A DNA stretch of 64,000 bases from an uncultured Sulfitobacter sp. (GCA_947502265.1 CANMZB010000016.1:38492-102491), one strand, 5' to 3'. Shown: positions 17,077 through 26,902, numbered from the stretch's first letter. Numbers and translations: made by a program. The notes: a model not told the origin generated them from the sequence alone.

Positions 17077-17927
17077 TCTTCAGCCTGCGCGCCTCAGTTT
17101 TCGCCGCAGTCTTCGCCGCCGCGTTACCGGCAGTGGCACAGGAGAAAACAGGCGGCATCGTCTCCATCGGCGGATCGGTGACGGAAATCATCTATGCGCT
17201 GGGGGCCAGTGACCGGCTGGCCGCCCGTGACACCACCTCTAGCTACCCGCCCGAGGTCGCGGCATTGCCCGATGTCGGGTATATGCGCGCGCTCTCGCCC
17301 GAGGGGGTTTTGTCCGTCGATCCATCGCTTATCATCGCGGAAAGCGGCGCAGGTCCGTTAGAAACGATCACCGTGCTGGAGGGGGCGAACATCCCCTTCG
17401 TCACAGTGCCGGATGACTATTCTGCTGCGGGTGTCAGCGCCAAAATTATCGCCGTAGGTCAGGCCATCGGTGAAGAAACGAGCGCAAAGGCGCTTGCGGA
17501 TCAATTGCGCCGCGAACTGGATGAGATCGCACGCATATCCGGCGAAAACGCCACCGAAAACAAAAAGCGCGTGCTTTTCATCCTCAGCACGCAAGGCGGG
17601 CGCATCATGGCATCGGGCAAGGACACGGCAGCGGCGGCGATGATCGAAATGGCGGGCGGCACAAATGCGGTGACGGCATTTTACGGGTACAAGCCAATCA
17701 CCGACGAGGCGGTGATCGCTGCTGCTCCTGACGTAATCCTGATGATGGACCGTAAAGGGGATCATGACAGCCCGGTGGACGAACTGCTGCAAATGCCGGT
17801 CATTGCGTCAACGCCCGCCGCGCAAACCCGTGCAGTGATCAAGATGGACGGGCTGTACCTGTTGGGGTTCGGGCCGCGCACCGCACAGGCGGTCGCTGAC
17901 CTGAACCGCGCCCTTTACGGTAGTTGA
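17073..17927 (+). CDS. hmuT: Haem ABC transporter, periplasmic binding protein
   Basis: Periplasmic haem-binding component. It has a signal peptide (first ~22 residues ending PAVAQ) and a class III binding-protein fold with the start VSIGGSVTEIIYALGASDRL. The conserved Tyr region VGYMRALSPEGVLS probably supplies the axial haem ligand, as in family members. The 284-residue length is normal. It overlaps hmuS by 4 bp and is followed by hmuU after 4 bp. Confidence 0.93.
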   Translation: MIFSLRASVFAAVFAAALPAVAQEKTGGIVSIGGSVTEIIYALGASDRLAARDTTSSYPPEVAALPDVGYMRALSPEGVLSVDPSLIIAESGAGPLETITVLEGANIPFVTVPDDYSAAGVSAKIIAVGQAIGEETSAKALADQLRRELDEIARISGENATENKKRVLFILSTQGGRIMASGKDTAAAAMIEMAGGTNAVTAFYGYKPITDEAVIAAAPDVILMMDRKGDHDSPVDELLQMPVIASTPAAQTRAVIKMDGLYLLGFGPRTAQAVADLNRALYGS

Positions 17928-17931
17928 ACCC

Positions 17932-18996
17932 ATGGCAATGATTGCAGATACCGCCGTGCCGCAGGATCGTCGGCACACTGCGCGGCGCGCACATGTCTGG
18001 CTGGCGGTTTTGCTGTTGGTGGTTGGCATCACGAGCCTTGCCATCGGCGCATCCGGCACCTCGCTGTGGGGCGCGCTGCAAAAGCTGGTATCGGGCCAAC
18101 CGCTCAGCCAGATGGAGCAGGTCGTGCTGTGGGATATCCGGATGCCACGGATGATCCTTGGCATCTGCGTCGGGGCATCGCTTGCCGTATCGGGTGCGGT
18201 GATGCAGGGGTTATTCCGCAATCCGCTGGCTGATCCGGGGCTTGTCGGCGTCAGCGCCGGCGCGGGGCTTGGGGCGATCTCTGCGATCGTTTTCGGGGGG
18301 CTGCTTCCCTTGGGCATCATGGCATTGGTCGGCTACTGGCTGGTACCGCTCGCCGCATTCTTCGGCGGTTGGGGATCGACGATGTTGCTTTACCGCGTCT
18401 CGACACGGCGGGGGCGCACGTCGGTCGCCACCATGTTGTTGGCAGGCATTGCGCTTGGCGCTTTGGCCGGCGCGCTCTCGGGCATCCTCGTTTACATGGC
18501 AGATGATGCGCAATTGCGCGACCTGACGTTCTGGGGCTTGGGCTCACTGGCGGGGGCCACATGGATCAAGGTGCTGGTCGCTTGTCCGGTTATCGTAATT
18601 TCGATTCTGGTTGCTGCCTCGCTGGGCTATGGCCTGAATGGTCTGGCCTTTGGTGAAGCGACTGCGGCACATATGGGCGTCCCTGTGCAACGTGTGAAAA
18701 ACGCGGCCATTCTGACGGTTGCGGCGGCGACAGGTGCGGCTGTCGCAGTCTCGGGCGGCATCGGTTTTATCGGCATCATCGTGCCGCATGTGCTGCGACT
18801 GTCGACGGGGCCGGATCATGGGCCGCTTTTGATAAACGCGGCCCTGCTGGGGGCAAGCCTGCTGCTGATCGCGGATGTCATCAGCCGCGTGATCATCGCA
18901 CCGGCCGAGTTGCCGATCGGGATCGTCACCGCCGTTCTGGGCGCGCCGGTGTTCCTGTGGATTTTGCTGCGCCGTCGCGGATTGGTGGACCTATGA
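17932..18996 (+). CDS. hmuU: Haem ABC transporter permease
   Basis: FecCD/BtuC-type permease, 354 residues, with about ten transmembrane helices. Recognisable segments are RMPRMILGICVGASLAVSG, the coupling-helix region around GRTSVATMLLAGIALGAL and the late GGIGFIGIIVPHVLRL. The last bases overlap the ATP-binding gene as ATGA (18993-18996). Confidence 0.94.
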   Translation: MAMIADTAVPQDRRHTARRAHVWLAVLLLVVGITSLAIGASGTSLWGALQKLVSGQPLSQMEQVVLWDIRMPRMILGICVGASLAVSGAVMQGLFRNPLADPGLVGVSAGAGLGAISAIVFGGLLPLGIMALVGYWLVPLAAFFGGWGSTMLLYRVSTRRGRTSVATMLLAGIALGALAGALSGILVYMADDAQLRDLTFWGLGSLAGATWIKVLVACPVIVISILVAASLGYGLNGLAFGEATAAHMGVPVQRVKNAAILTVAAATGAAVAVSGGIGFIGIIVPHVLRLSTGPDHGPLLINAALLGASLLLIADVISRVIIAPAELPIGIVTAVLGAPVFLWILLRRRGLVDL

Positions 18997-19778
18997 CCCT
19001 TGAGGCACATAACATACGCGCCCGTATTGGCAAAAAAGAAATCCTGCACGGCATTGATTTCACTGCCCGCGCCGGAGAGATCACCGCCATCGTCGGCCCC
19101 AACGGTTCGGGCAAATCAACCCTGCTCAAGGCGATCACCGATGAAGTGGATTTTTCCGGCAAGGTCATACTGAACGGGCAAGACACCGCTAAGCTAAAGC
19201 CATGGGAGCTGGCCGCCATGCGCGGTGTGCTGCCTCAGGCCGCAACGCTGGCGTTCCCCTTTACGGTGATCGAAGTGGTGCACATGGGGCTTTTGGCGGG
19301 CATTTCGGGCGCGCGTCCAGATATTCCCGCGCGCGCGCTCGCCGCCGTGGGCCTCTCCGGGTATGGCGGGCGATTTTATCAGGAACTATCGGGGGGCGAG
19401 CAACAGCGCGCGCAACTGGCCCGTGTCCTGTGTCAGGTCTGGCACCCCGTTGTTGACGATGTGCCCCGCTGGCTGTTGCTGGATGAACCTGTTGCTAGCC
19501 TCGACATCGGTCACCAGCTTCTTGTGATGCAGCTGATGAAGGACTACGCGGCGCGCGGCGGCGGTGTGGTCGCTGTCATGCACGACCTGAACCTGTCTGC
19601 CATGTTTGCCGATCAGATGGCGATGATCATGGGCGGTGGGCTTTTGACATCAGGGCCACCCGATGCGGTCATGCGAAATGACGTTTTATCCAAGGCCTAT
19701 GGCTGCGAGTTGAAAGTAAATACGCCGCCTGATCCGGGGCAAAGCTTCATCCTGCCACATCTCGCCCTTACCCGATGA
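18993..19778 (+). CDS. hmuV: Haem ABC transporter ATP-binding protein
   Basis: ATPase of the importer, 261 residues. It has Walker A GPNGSGKSTLLK, a Q-loop around VLPQAATLAFPF, the signature ELSGGEQQRAQLARVL, Walker B RWLLLDEPVASLD and the H-loop VAVMHDLNL. ATG 18993 is chosen because it overlaps the hmuU stop and begins the ABC fold (MTLEAHNIRARIG). Confidence 0.95.
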   Translation: MTLEAHNIRARIGKKEILHGIDFTARAGEITAIVGPNGSGKSTLLKAITDEVDFSGKVILNGQDTAKLKPWELAAMRGVLPQAATLAFPFTVIEVVHMGLLAGISGARPDIPARALAAVGLSGYGGRFYQELSGGEQQRAQLARVLCQVWHPVVDDVPRWLLLDEPVASLDIGHQLLVMQLMKDYAARGGGVVAVMHDLNLSAMFADQMAMIMGGGLLTSGPPDAVMRNDVLSKAYGCELKVNTPPDPGQSFILPHLALTR

Positions 19779-19881
19779 GCAACAACGCAAACAGTCTCTC
19801 GTCCTCAGCCACACCGGGTCAATAACGGGATTAACACCCTTCCCTTCGCGCACCTCGGTCTGGCGGCACAGATCACGCTGA

Positions 19882-20010
19882 TGCACCGCCGCAGTTGTTG
19901 GCGTCATCGCGAATCTGTCACTCTGGTTTGCGCTGCATGTTCTGGTTGAAGATGTCGGCGGACCACGGCCTTTGGCGCTGCCTCTGCCGGTCTGGCAATC
20001 GGCTGATCCA
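19882..20010 (+). pseudogene. Remnant of a chromate transporter (ChrA) C-terminal segment
   Basis: The 308-bp gap between hmuV and sspB translates, in the frame beginning at 19885, to TAAVVGVIANLSLWFALHVL, which matches my memory of the conserved membrane segment of ChrA proteins. An in-frame stop at 19879-19881 lies just before it and no start is available. Only about 40 codons remain, so it is a decayed fragment. The rest of the gap shows nothing recognisable. Confidence 0.5.
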
Positions 20011-20086
20011 AAGACCAAAAGCCCCCCTTTCACTCCCTTCAAAAAGAGCTATGGTAGGCGCAACGTTTACACTTCGGGGATATGAA

Positions 20087-20575
20087 ATGAGCCGCAGCAT
20101 CGACTATGGCAATCTCATGCATGACGCCATGCGCAGCCTGATCCGCAATGTCCTTTTGGACGTCGCGGACAACGGCCTGCCGGGCGCGCACCACTTCTTT
20201 ATCACGTTCGACACAGGTCACCCTGACGCCGAGCTGGCGGATTGGCTGTCGGACCGTTATCCGGACGAGATGACAGTTGTGTTGCAGCATTGGTACGACA
20301 ACCTTGAAGTCACCAATGACGGTTTTTCCATTTCGCTGAATTTCGGCGATGCGCCCGAACCTCTGTACATCCCCTATGATGCGATCCGCACCTTTGTGGA
20401 CCCTTCCGTGGAATTCGGCCTGCGCTTTGAACAGCAGGGCGAAGAAGCGCACGCGCCAGATACGAAAGCCGACGAAGACGCCCTGCCCCAGACCGAGGAA
20501 TCAGAGCTGGAAGTCGAAGAAGCGCCTGCCAAAGACGCCGAAATTGTCTCATTGGACAGTTTTCGCAAAACATAG
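20087..20575 (+). CDS. sspB: SspB-type ClpXP adaptor (stringent starvation protein B)
   Basis: Adaptor that tethers ssrA-tagged and other substrates to ClpXP. The 162-residue protein has the substrate-binding domain (HHFFITFDTGHPDAELADWL, residues ~41-60; SISLNFGDAPEPLYIPYDAI) and a disordered acidic linker. It ends in the short hydrophobic ClpX-binding tail (IVSLDSFRK). ATG 20087 begins the family N-terminus (MSRSIDYGNLMHDAMRSL). It stands alone between the chrA remnant and fumC. Confidence 0.9.
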   Translation: MSRSIDYGNLMHDAMRSLIRNVLLDVADNGLPGAHHFFITFDTGHPDAELADWLSDRYPDEMTVVLQHWYDNLEVTNDGFSISLNFGDAPEPLYIPYDAIRTFVDPSVEFGLRFEQQGEEAHAPDTKADEDALPQTEESELEVEEAPAKDAEIVSLDSFRKT

Positions 20576-20645
20576 GTTTGCGAAGCGGTCAGCCGAGCGT
20601 TAAACAGCCCCTGAAGTCATCAGACAAGATCAGGAGCTCCCGAAC

Positions 20646-22037
20646 ATGGCCGACACCCGCACAGAAACCGACAGCTTTGGCCCGTTGGAAGTCCCGTCCG
20701 ACAAATACTGGGGCGCGCAAACGCAACGCTCGATCATCAACTTCCCCATCGGCTGGGAAAAACAACCCATTGCCATCGTACGCGCATTGGGTGTGATCAA
20801 ACAGGCCTGTGCACAAGCGAACATGGCTCAGGGCACCTTGGACGAAGACAAAGGCAAGGCCATCGTACAGGCCGCCTCCGAAGTTGTTGAAGGCAAGTTC
20901 GACGACAACTTTCCGCTGGTCGTGTGGCAGACCGGCTCGGGCACCCAGTCGAACATGAACGCAAACGAGGTCATCGCCAACCGCGCAATCGAGATCATGG
21001 GCGGCGTGATCGGATCAAAAGATCCCGTGCACCCGAATGACCATTGCAACATGGGGCAATCGTCCAACGACACCTTCCCCACAGCGATGCATATCGCCAC
21101 CGCTACAATGGCCCGTGATGTCCTGCTGCCCGGCCTGAACAAGCTGCACGCCGCGTTGCAAGTGAAGGTCGAGGAATTCGACGGCATCATCAAGATCGGC
21201 CGCACCCACACACAGGACGCAACGCCGCTGACGCTGTCACAGGAATTCTCCGGCTATACCCATCAGGTCGCGATGGCGATCAAACGGGTCGAAGACGGCC
21301 TTGGCCGCATTTACGAATTGGCACAGGGCGGCACCGCTGTCGGTACCGGACTGAACACCCGCAAAGGGTGGGCGGAAACCGTGGCGGCCAACATGGCGCA
21401 GATCACCGGCCTGCCCTTTGTCACCGCGCCCAACAAGTTCGAAGCATTGGCCGCACATGACGCGATGGTCGAAATCTCGGGCCATCTGAAAACCGTGGCG
21501 GCGAGCCTGTTCAAGATCGCCAATGACATCCGGTTCCTTGGCTCCGGCCCGCGCTGTGGTCTGGGCGAATTGATCCTGCCCGAGAACGAGCCGGGTTCAT
21601 CCATCATGCCGGGCAAGGTGAACCCGACGCAATGCGAAGCCCTGACACAGGTGTGCGCACATGTCTTCGGCAACGATGCCGCCGTCGGCTTTGCCGGCTC
21701 GCAAGGGCATTTCGAACTGAACGTCTATAAACCGATGATGGCCTATAACGTACTGCAATCCATGCAGCTTCTGGGTGATGCGGCCTCGACCTTCACCGAT
21801 AATCTGGTGGTGGATCTGAAAGCAGACGCCGAGCGTATTGAAAAACTGATGTATGAAAGCCTTATGCTGGTGACCGCTCTGGCACCCGAAATCGGCTATG
21901 ACAACGCGACCAAAGTTGCCAAGACGGCCCATAAAAACGGCACGACCCTCAAAGAAGAGGCGATCGCGCTTGGCTTTGTCGACGCAGAAACATTCGAGCG
22001 CGTCGTGCGTCCGGAAAACATGATTGGCCCGAAATGA
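20646..22037 (+). CDS. fumC: Class II fumarate hydratase
   Basis: Interconverts fumarate and malate in the TCA cycle without an Fe-S cluster. The 463-residue protein carries the superfamily signature [16 protein letters not shown] and the N-terminal [13 protein letters not shown] and [18 protein letters not shown] segments. An AGGAG motif (20632-20636) lies upstream of ATG 20646. The stop overlaps the next small gene as ATGA, which ties it to the two downstream genes. Confidence 0.97.
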   Translation: MADTRTETDSFGPLEVPSDKYWGAQTQRSIINFPIGWEKQPIAIVRALGVIKQACAQANMAQGTLDEDKGKAIVQAASEVVEGKFDDNFPLVVWQTGSGTQSNMNANEVIANRAIEIMGGVIGSKDPVHPNDHCNMGQSSNDTFPTAMHIATATMARDVLLPGLNKLHAALQVKVEEFDGIIKIGRTHTQDATPLTLSQEFSGYTHQVAMAIKRVEDGLGRIYELAQGGTAVGTGLNTRKGWAETVAANMAQITGLPFVTAPNKFEALAAHDAMVEISGHLKTVAASLFKIANDIRFLGSGPRCGLGELILPENEPGSSIMPGKVNPTQCEALTQVCAHVFGNDAAVGFAGSQGHFELNVYKPMMAYNVLQSMQLLGDAASTFTDNLVVDLKADAERIEKLMYESLMLVTALAPEIGYDNATKVAKTAHKNGTTLKEEAIALGFVDAETFERVVRPENMIGPK

Positions 22038-22210
22038 ACACGCCCCTCAACATGAACAAAATCCGTAAGGAGCGCGGCAGGACTTCCCGCCGCGCCCGTG
22101 CGGATGAAAATGCCGTCCAGTTCGGCCAGACCAAAACGCAAAAAGAAGCGTTGAAAGCGGCAGCCGAGAAAATCGCGCGTAATCTGGACGGACACAAGCG
22201 CGAGACATGA
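22034..22210 (+). CDS. DUF4169-family small protein
   Basis: A 58-residue, highly basic, helical protein (N-terminal [20 protein letters not shown]-terminal NLDGHKRET) that fits the DUF4169 family of small alphaproteobacterial proteins. Function is unknown. ATG 22034 overlaps the fumC stop and its own stop overlaps the next gene, so all three are translationally coupled. Confidence 0.75.
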   Translation: MNTPLNMNKIRKERGRTSRRARADENAVQFGQTKTQKEALKAAAEKIARNLDGHKRET

Positions 22211-22440
22211 CAGCGCGGCCCGTGAAGCATTCGGTGACCTTGCACGGGCACCGCACATCTATCTCGCTTGAGGCACCATTCTGGAGCGAGCTGCGCGCCA
22301 TCGCGCGGCAAAAGAACATGCCGATCAACGCCCTCGTCGCCGGGATTGATGAAGCGCGCGGCGTCGAAAGCGGATTGGCCTCGGCCATCCGCGTTTATGT
22401 TCTGAAAACGCTAAAGGATCGTTTGCCGGACGCCGATTGA
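22207..22440 (+). CDS. Ribbon-helix-helix domain protein
   Basis: A 77-residue protein with an RHH-type fold: strand VKHSVTLHGHRTSISLEAPF followed by two helices (WSELRAIARQKNMPINALVAG and SGLASAIRVYVLKTLKDRL). It resembles the RHH_4 family. Probably a small DNA-binding regulator; the target is unknown. It is coupled to the DUF4169 gene by ATGA. Confidence 0.78.
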   Translation: MTARPVKHSVTLHGHRTSISLEAPFWSELRAIARQKNMPINALVAGIDEARGVESGLASAIRVYVLKTLKDRLPDAD

Positions 22441-22490
22441 GCGCATAAACGTCACTTTTTCACGCGGATGATCGCAAATACCGCGAAAAC

Positions 22491-22527
22491 CGGACCGGAG
22501 TTTCGAAAAATTCCGGTCCGTGCTTTT
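22491..22527. terminator. Bidirectional terminator between RHH gene and aldolase gene
   Basis: A 9-bp perfect stem (CGGACCGGA and TCCGGTCCG) with a 12-nt AT-rich loop. TGCTTTT follows on the plus strand and GGTTTTCG on the minus strand, so it can end transcription from both convergent genes. Confidence 0.8.
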
Positions 22528-23419
22528 AGGCGACAGAGGCTTTGTAAATCTGATCAATGTTCCGCCCCAGAGCGGTCTCAAACTCGGCATCAGACATTTT
22601 TACGTTCAGCCCTTCGGACAACGCGCGGCTGAAGCTCGCGATCATCTTGTGGTTCTGGCTCAGTTTGTCGCAAGCCACATCTGTGGAATAGCCACCGGAC
22701 AACGCCACAACGCGCATCACGCGCGGATGGTCTGCTGCGGCATCGAAAAGGCCCGCTTTGTTCGGAATAGTGAGCTTGAGAATTACATCAACACCTTCAG
22801 GCAAACAATTGAGGTGTTTCATAATTTCAGCTTCAAGAATGTCTTCTGCTTCGGCCTTCGTCGCGGATTCGATGTTCACCTCCGGCTCGACAATCGGCAC
22901 CAAACCGGCGGCGGAAACCACCTTGGCCACGTCAAACTGCTGCGCCACAACCGCCGCAATGCCGGTGGCGTTCGCGTCGTGAATCAACGAGCGTTCTTTT
23001 GTACCAAAGATCCCCTTTTCGTTGGCCAGCGCCAGAAGCGCATCAAGATCAGGCATCGGTTTGAGTATCTGCACGCCGTTTTCAATATCGGCCAGGCCTT
23101 TGTCGATCTTCAGAAACGGCACCACGCCACGGTCTTCCCACAAAAGCTGTGCCGCTGGCTTACCATTGATGGTGTTGTTCATCGTCCGCTCGAAAAGGAT
23201 CGCGCCAATCACCTTGTCGGAGGTGAAAGCATCGGCGAGGATGATCCGCGAACGCATGGCGTGAACGGCGGCAAACATCTCTTCGTCACCGTTGTAATCC
23301 GATGGTTCGACGCCGTAGAGGCTCAGCGCCTTGGGGGTTGATCCGCCCGATTGGTCCAATGCGGCGATAAAGCCGTTCGCCGTTGCCATCTGGGTGCGCT
23401 GTGCGTCTTTGGTGCCCAT
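22526..23419 (-). CDS. fda: Class I fructose-bisphosphate aldolase
   Basis: Schiff-base aldolase that cleaves fructose-1,6-bisphosphate. The 297-residue protein closely resembles the bacterial class I type I recall from Staphylococcus. Shared segments are NGFIAALDQSGGSTPKAL, RTMNNTINGK, DRGVVPFLKIDKGLA, LVPIVEPEVNI and RVVALSGGYS; the Lys nucleophile lies in LKLTIPNKAG. It stands alone, convergent with the RHH gene. Confidence 0.93.
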   Translation of the reverse strand: MGTKDAQRTQMATANGFIAALDQSGGSTPKALSLYGVEPSDYNGDEEMFAAVHAMRSRIILADAFTSDKVIGAILFERTMNNTINGKPAAQLLWEDRGVVPFLKIDKGLADIENGVQILKPMPDLDALLALANEKGIFGTKERSLIHDANATGIAAVVAQQFDVAKVVSAAGLVPIVEPEVNIESATKAEAEDILEAEIMKHLNCLPEGVDVILKLTIPNKAGLFDAAADHPRVMRVVALSGGYSTDVACDKLSQNHKMIASFSRALSEGLNVKMSDAEFETALGRNIDQIYKASVA

Positions 23420-23502
23420 GAGTGGTGCCCTTTTTGCTGGTTCAGAAATCTATGCGGGTTCTAAAGGATCGCGCGCTCCAGCGCTAGCACCATAAGCGTG
23501 TG

Positions 23503-24861
23503 TTAACGCTCACGCCGCTCGATCCTCAGACGGATGCCGTCAGCTGCGCGCACGGTCAGATGTGCAACGGGCACGGGCGCAGCACCTGCCCCTGTGCTGA
23601 TCCGGTAATCACGCAGGATTCTGGACAGGATCAGCGGCCCTTCGATCATCGCAAAGCCCGCACCCGGACAGACGCGCGCGCCTGCGCTGAACGGAATATA
23701 GGCGGTGCGTTGGCAGGCCTTGCCGTTTTCCGTGTGCCAGCGGGCCGGGTCAAATCCGTCCGGGTTGTCCCATAGCCGCGTATGCCGGTGCAGGTGCCAA
23801 GGGCTTAATACCAGCTGCGATGCCGTCGCCACCGTCCGGTTGCGCATCTCCTCGGGGCATTTATTTTCGCGCACCATCATAGGCACAGGAGGGTAAAGGC
23901 GTAGCGTTTCGCGGAATACATCACGGCTGAGACGCAGTTTGCTCATCACCGCAAAATCGCAACGCTCCAATACCTGCGCTTCTGCGGCCAGACGGTCCTG
24001 CCACTCAGGATAAAGCGCCATCAGATACAGCGCCCATGCCAACGCCGAAGCGCTGGTTTCGTGGCCTGCGAGAAAGAAGATGGCAACCTGATCCACCATC
24101 TCTTCGGTGCTGAAACGCTCGCCTGTCAGGGGATCAGCGGTTGTCATGATCTTGGTCGCCAGATCGTCGGGGGCAGTTCCTGCTGCGATCCCGGCGGCGC
24201 GCGCGGTTGTCAGACCGGTAATCAGGCGGCGGATACGCGCGGCGCTGCGTTTGGTATCGCGCCGGAACAGACGCGGCATCCACGCGGGCAGCGGCAGAAA
24301 AGCCGCGAGATTAAGGATCGGCTGGCTGCGTTGGTAAATCTTGAATTCCTCGAACACATCGCGCGCGGTCTCGTGTTCGATTGGCAGCGAGAAAAGCGTG
24401 CGAAAGATCACATCGGCAGCCGCATGGCTGGCCTCTCCCTCGATCTCGACCTCCGCGCCGGTATGGGTGCCCAGCCGCGCAGCAGCCGCTTCGGCAGCGT
24501 CCCACATGGCGGGGAATGTCGCGCGCAGCCGCCCCCCCTCGAATGCGGGGTCAATGATGCGCCGTTGGCGCTTCCAAACCTCCCCGTTTGTGACAAACAC
24601 CGAATTACCCAACAACGGACGCAGACCTTCGCTTACACGGCTGGATTTGGGAAAGTCGTCGGGTCGGTCTTTCAAAACGGTTTTCACCAACTCCGGCTGG
24701 TTGATCAGATAGCTGCGAAAGAACGGTGTTCTGAATTCGGCCATCCACGCGCGGTAAAGCCGCGCAGGTTGCGCCGAGAGAATATCACTGCGAAAAAGCT
24801 GCGCATAACGCCAGAGTGAAACCTTATCGGGTCTGCTGGGGGGCTTGGGCGGCTGGATCAT
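23503..24861 (-). CDS. Cytochrome P450
   Basis: Haem-thiolate monooxygenase, 452 residues. The haem-binding loop PFSAGARVCPGAGFAMIE contains the Cys ligand, the ExxR motif is FRETLRLYPPVP, and the I-helix oxygen-activation motif is FFLAGHETSASALAW. The long N-terminal part with SSRVSEGLRPLLGNSVFVTNG is like CYP4/CYP102-type fatty-acid hydroxylases in general appearance, but the substrate is unknown. No ferredoxin or reductase gene is adjacent. Its start overlaps the stop of the upstream hydrolase gene by 4 bp. Confidence 0.93.
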   Translation of the reverse strand: MIQPPKPPSRPDKVSLWRYAQLFRSDILSAQPARLYRAWMAEFRTPFFRSYLINQPELVKTVLKDRPDDFPKSSRVSEGLRPLLGNSVFVTNGEVWKRQRRIIDPAFEGGRLRATFPAMWDAAEAAAARLGTHTGAEVEIEGEASHAAADVIFRTLFSLPIEHETARDVFEEFKIYQRSQPILNLAAFLPLPAWMPRLFRRDTKRSAARIRRLITGLTTARAAGIAAGTAPDDLATKIMTTADPLTGERFSTEEMVDQVAIFFLAGHETSASALAWALYLMALYPEWQDRLAAEAQVLERCDFAVMSKLRLSRDVFRETLRLYPPVPMMVRENKCPEEMRNRTVATASQLVLSPWHLHRHTRLWDNPDGFDPARWHTENGKACQRTAYIPFSAGARVCPGAGFAMIEGPLILSRILRDYRISTGAGAAPVPVAHLTVRAADGIRLRIERRER

Positions 24862-26081
24862 GGCGCTGTCGAGGTGAAGCGGTTCACCGGCTTTTCGATC
24901 CGTGATTTCGACGGAGCGCGGTTCTTAAAACGCGCAGCAAGCGTCTGCCCGCCCGCAGTGATGCGGAAATAGTCATAATCCCCCGGACGGTCAAACGCGC
25001 AAAGATACTGAAAATGCAGACGGAAAAAGCGCCAGCGCAGTTCTTTCCAGCGCGCGGCACTGAGCGTTTGTGTGAAAGCAGCAGAAATCACCAGCGGCCA
25101 ACGCTTGCCCTCGGGTGCAACACCGCTCACCGCCACAGGATCGCACAGCGCAAAGGCGCAGCCGTCGCCCGGCGCCGTCACATCCACCCACGTTAGTGCG
25201 CCCTGAACGCTGAGAAAGGCAAGATCGGCGCGCAGTCGGTGCGCACCCGGCAGAAAAGACACCATCGGCACGACCTGCCCCAATGTCAAAAACCCCAACG
25301 CCGGGCCCGCCGCCGGCACACGACCGGCGCGGATCAGATCGGACAGCACACAAACTCCCAGATGCGCGCCAGACGAATGCCCGACGACCAGCACCTCGTC
25401 CACATCGCTTTGCAGGGCTTCGGCGATGGCATCACCAAACGCCGCGATGCGTGTTTCAAGGGCGGGCGGGTTGGCCCCGCGCGTGGCGGCACCGTAGGCG
25501 TAATCATGCATCAGATAATAAGCGAAAAACTTGCCATCACGGCGCTTGAACCATTTCAGGATCCCCCAGCCCGCAAAGCCTGCGGTGATCGCTATGGCAA
25601 GGCGATAGGCCCAGTGATCGCCAGCGAGCGCGCCAATCCTATAGATCAACACTGCCGCACAAACCGCCAGCGCCAGTTGCACTAAAAGCATCACCACCGG
25701 ATAGAGCGCCGCCATCACCGGCCCCTTACGCAGCCGCATCAACCGCCAGAGCGCGCCGGTCGAAATATAGACCCAGGTGGTGCGGATAAGTTGCGCGTAG
25801 GTGGCGGGGATAGTGGTTTTCATGCTGTCGCGCACAATGTCGGACCAAACCAGAACATCCACCGATGCATCCACATCAGCGTCGTCGATCAACCCTTTGA
25901 CATTCCATCCATATCGCTCACCGCCCTGGCGCGCCGACAACGTGATATCATAGCCCGACACAGCGGCCTGTGCGGCACTTTCAGTCCGGTAAAGCTCGCG
26001 GTAGCGGCGCGGGTGCACGGGATCGTAGCCCGGAATATAAAACACCCGCCGCTTTGTGACGGATTTGGACAAACTGGACAT
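24858..26081 (-). CDS. Membrane alpha/beta-hydrolase-like protein
   Basis: A 407-residue protein with the nucleophile elbow VLVVGHSSGAHLG (Gly-His-Ser-Ser-Gly) near residue 235. Two or three transmembrane helices precede it at about residues 120-175 (AALYPVVMLLVQLALAVCAAVL and YRLAIAITAGFAGWGIL). The N-terminus RRVFYIPGYDPVHPRRYRELY also fits a hydrolase core split by the membrane insert. It may act as a lipase or esterase at the inner membrane. Coupling by ATGA to the P450 suggests a shared, probably lipid-like, substrate. Confidence 0.7.
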   Translation of the reverse strand: MSSLSKSVTKRRVFYIPGYDPVHPRRYRELYRTESAAQAAVSGYDITLSARQGGERYGWNVKGLIDDADVDASVDVLVWSDIVRDSMKTTIPATYAQLIRTTWVYISTGALWRLMRLRKGPVMAALYPVVMLLVQLALAVCAAVLIYRIGALAGDHWAYRLAIAITAGFAGWGILKWFKRRDGKFFAYYLMHDYAYGAATRGANPPALETRIAAFGDAIAEALQSDVDEVLVVGHSSGAHLGVCVLSDLIRAGRVPAAGPALGFLTLGQVVPMVSFLPGAHRLRADLAFLSVQGALTWVDVTAPGDGCAFALCDPVAVSGVAPEGKRWPLVISAAFTQTLSAARWKELRWRFFRLHFQYLCAFDRPGDYDYFRITAGGQTLAARFKNRAPSKSRIEKPVNRFTSTAP

Positions 26082-26149
26082 GGGCGGGCATCTGGCCTGT
26101 GCTGCTTTTGCCCTATGCTAACAAAGGTTTCGGGCCAAAGTAAGGCCGA

Positions 26150-26902
26150 TTACCCCAACGCGCCCAGGGCCGGAAACGTCTCAAGCAGCCAGAACGACAG
26201 GACAGAAAAACCACCCGTCAGCATCAACAGACCGATCGTCCAAAGCAACAGGCCCATGATCCGTTCGATCTGCTCCATATGCCGCTTCATCCAGCCCATC
26301 GCGCCGCCCAGACGCGGCAGGAACGCCGCAACCAGCAGAAATGGCACTCCAAGCCCGATGGCATACACACCCAGCAACGCCGTACCACGCACAACAGATG
26401 CTTCGGAGGCGGCCAGCGACAGGATCGCGCCCAGTTGCGGACCGATACACGGCGTCCAGCCAAAGGCAAATGCGAGGCCCAGAACATAGGCCCCAAAGGC
26501 GCTACCGCCCCTGTCGCCCGCGTCCATCCGCGCCTCACGATCAAGAAACCCGATCCGGTAAACGCCAACGAAATGCGCACCAAAGATCATCACGACGATA
26601 CCCGCCGCCGTGTTCAGCCATCCCTGATACTGGAGAAACAATCCCCCTATCGCAGAGGCCGCGAAGCCCAGAAACAAAAAGACCGTGGACAGGCCCAGCA
26701 CAAAGAACAGCGCCGCGATCATCACTTTGCTGCGCCCTGTGCGCGCATGGTTCAAATCACCGATGGATACACCGCTCATATATGCCAGATAGGGCGGCAC
26801 AATGGGCAGCACGCAAGGCGACAAAAAGCTGATGATGCCCGCAATCAGGGCAACACTCATGGCGGGCACAAGGCTCGCGTCGATAAGATCGATTCCAAAC
26901 AT
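26150..26902 (-). CDS. ccdA: CcdA-type thiol:disulfide interchange membrane protein
   Basis: Six-helix membrane protein that passes electrons from cytoplasmic thioredoxin to periplasmic acceptors, usually for cytochrome c maturation. The conserved cysteine motifs are SFLSPCVLPIVPPYLAYM near residue 30 and FGWTPCIGPQLGA near residue 155. At 250 residues it is a paralogue of SoxV at 59663-60403. It is divergent from the tusA-like gene across 72 bp and 65 bp upstream of the hydrolase start in the opposite order of transcription. Confidence 0.9.
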   Translation of the reverse strand: MFGIDLIDASLVPAMSVALIAGIISFLSPCVLPIVPPYLAYMSGVSIGDLNHARTGRSKVMIAALFFVLGLSTVFLFLGFAASAIGGLFLQYQGWLNTAAGIVVMIFGAHFVGVYRIGFLDREARMDAGDRGGSAFGAYVLGLAFAFGWTPCIGPQLGAILSLAASEASVVRGTALLGVYAIGLGVPFLLVAAFLPRLGGAMGWMKRHMEQIERIMGLLLWTIGLLMLTGGFSVLSFWLLETFPALGALG

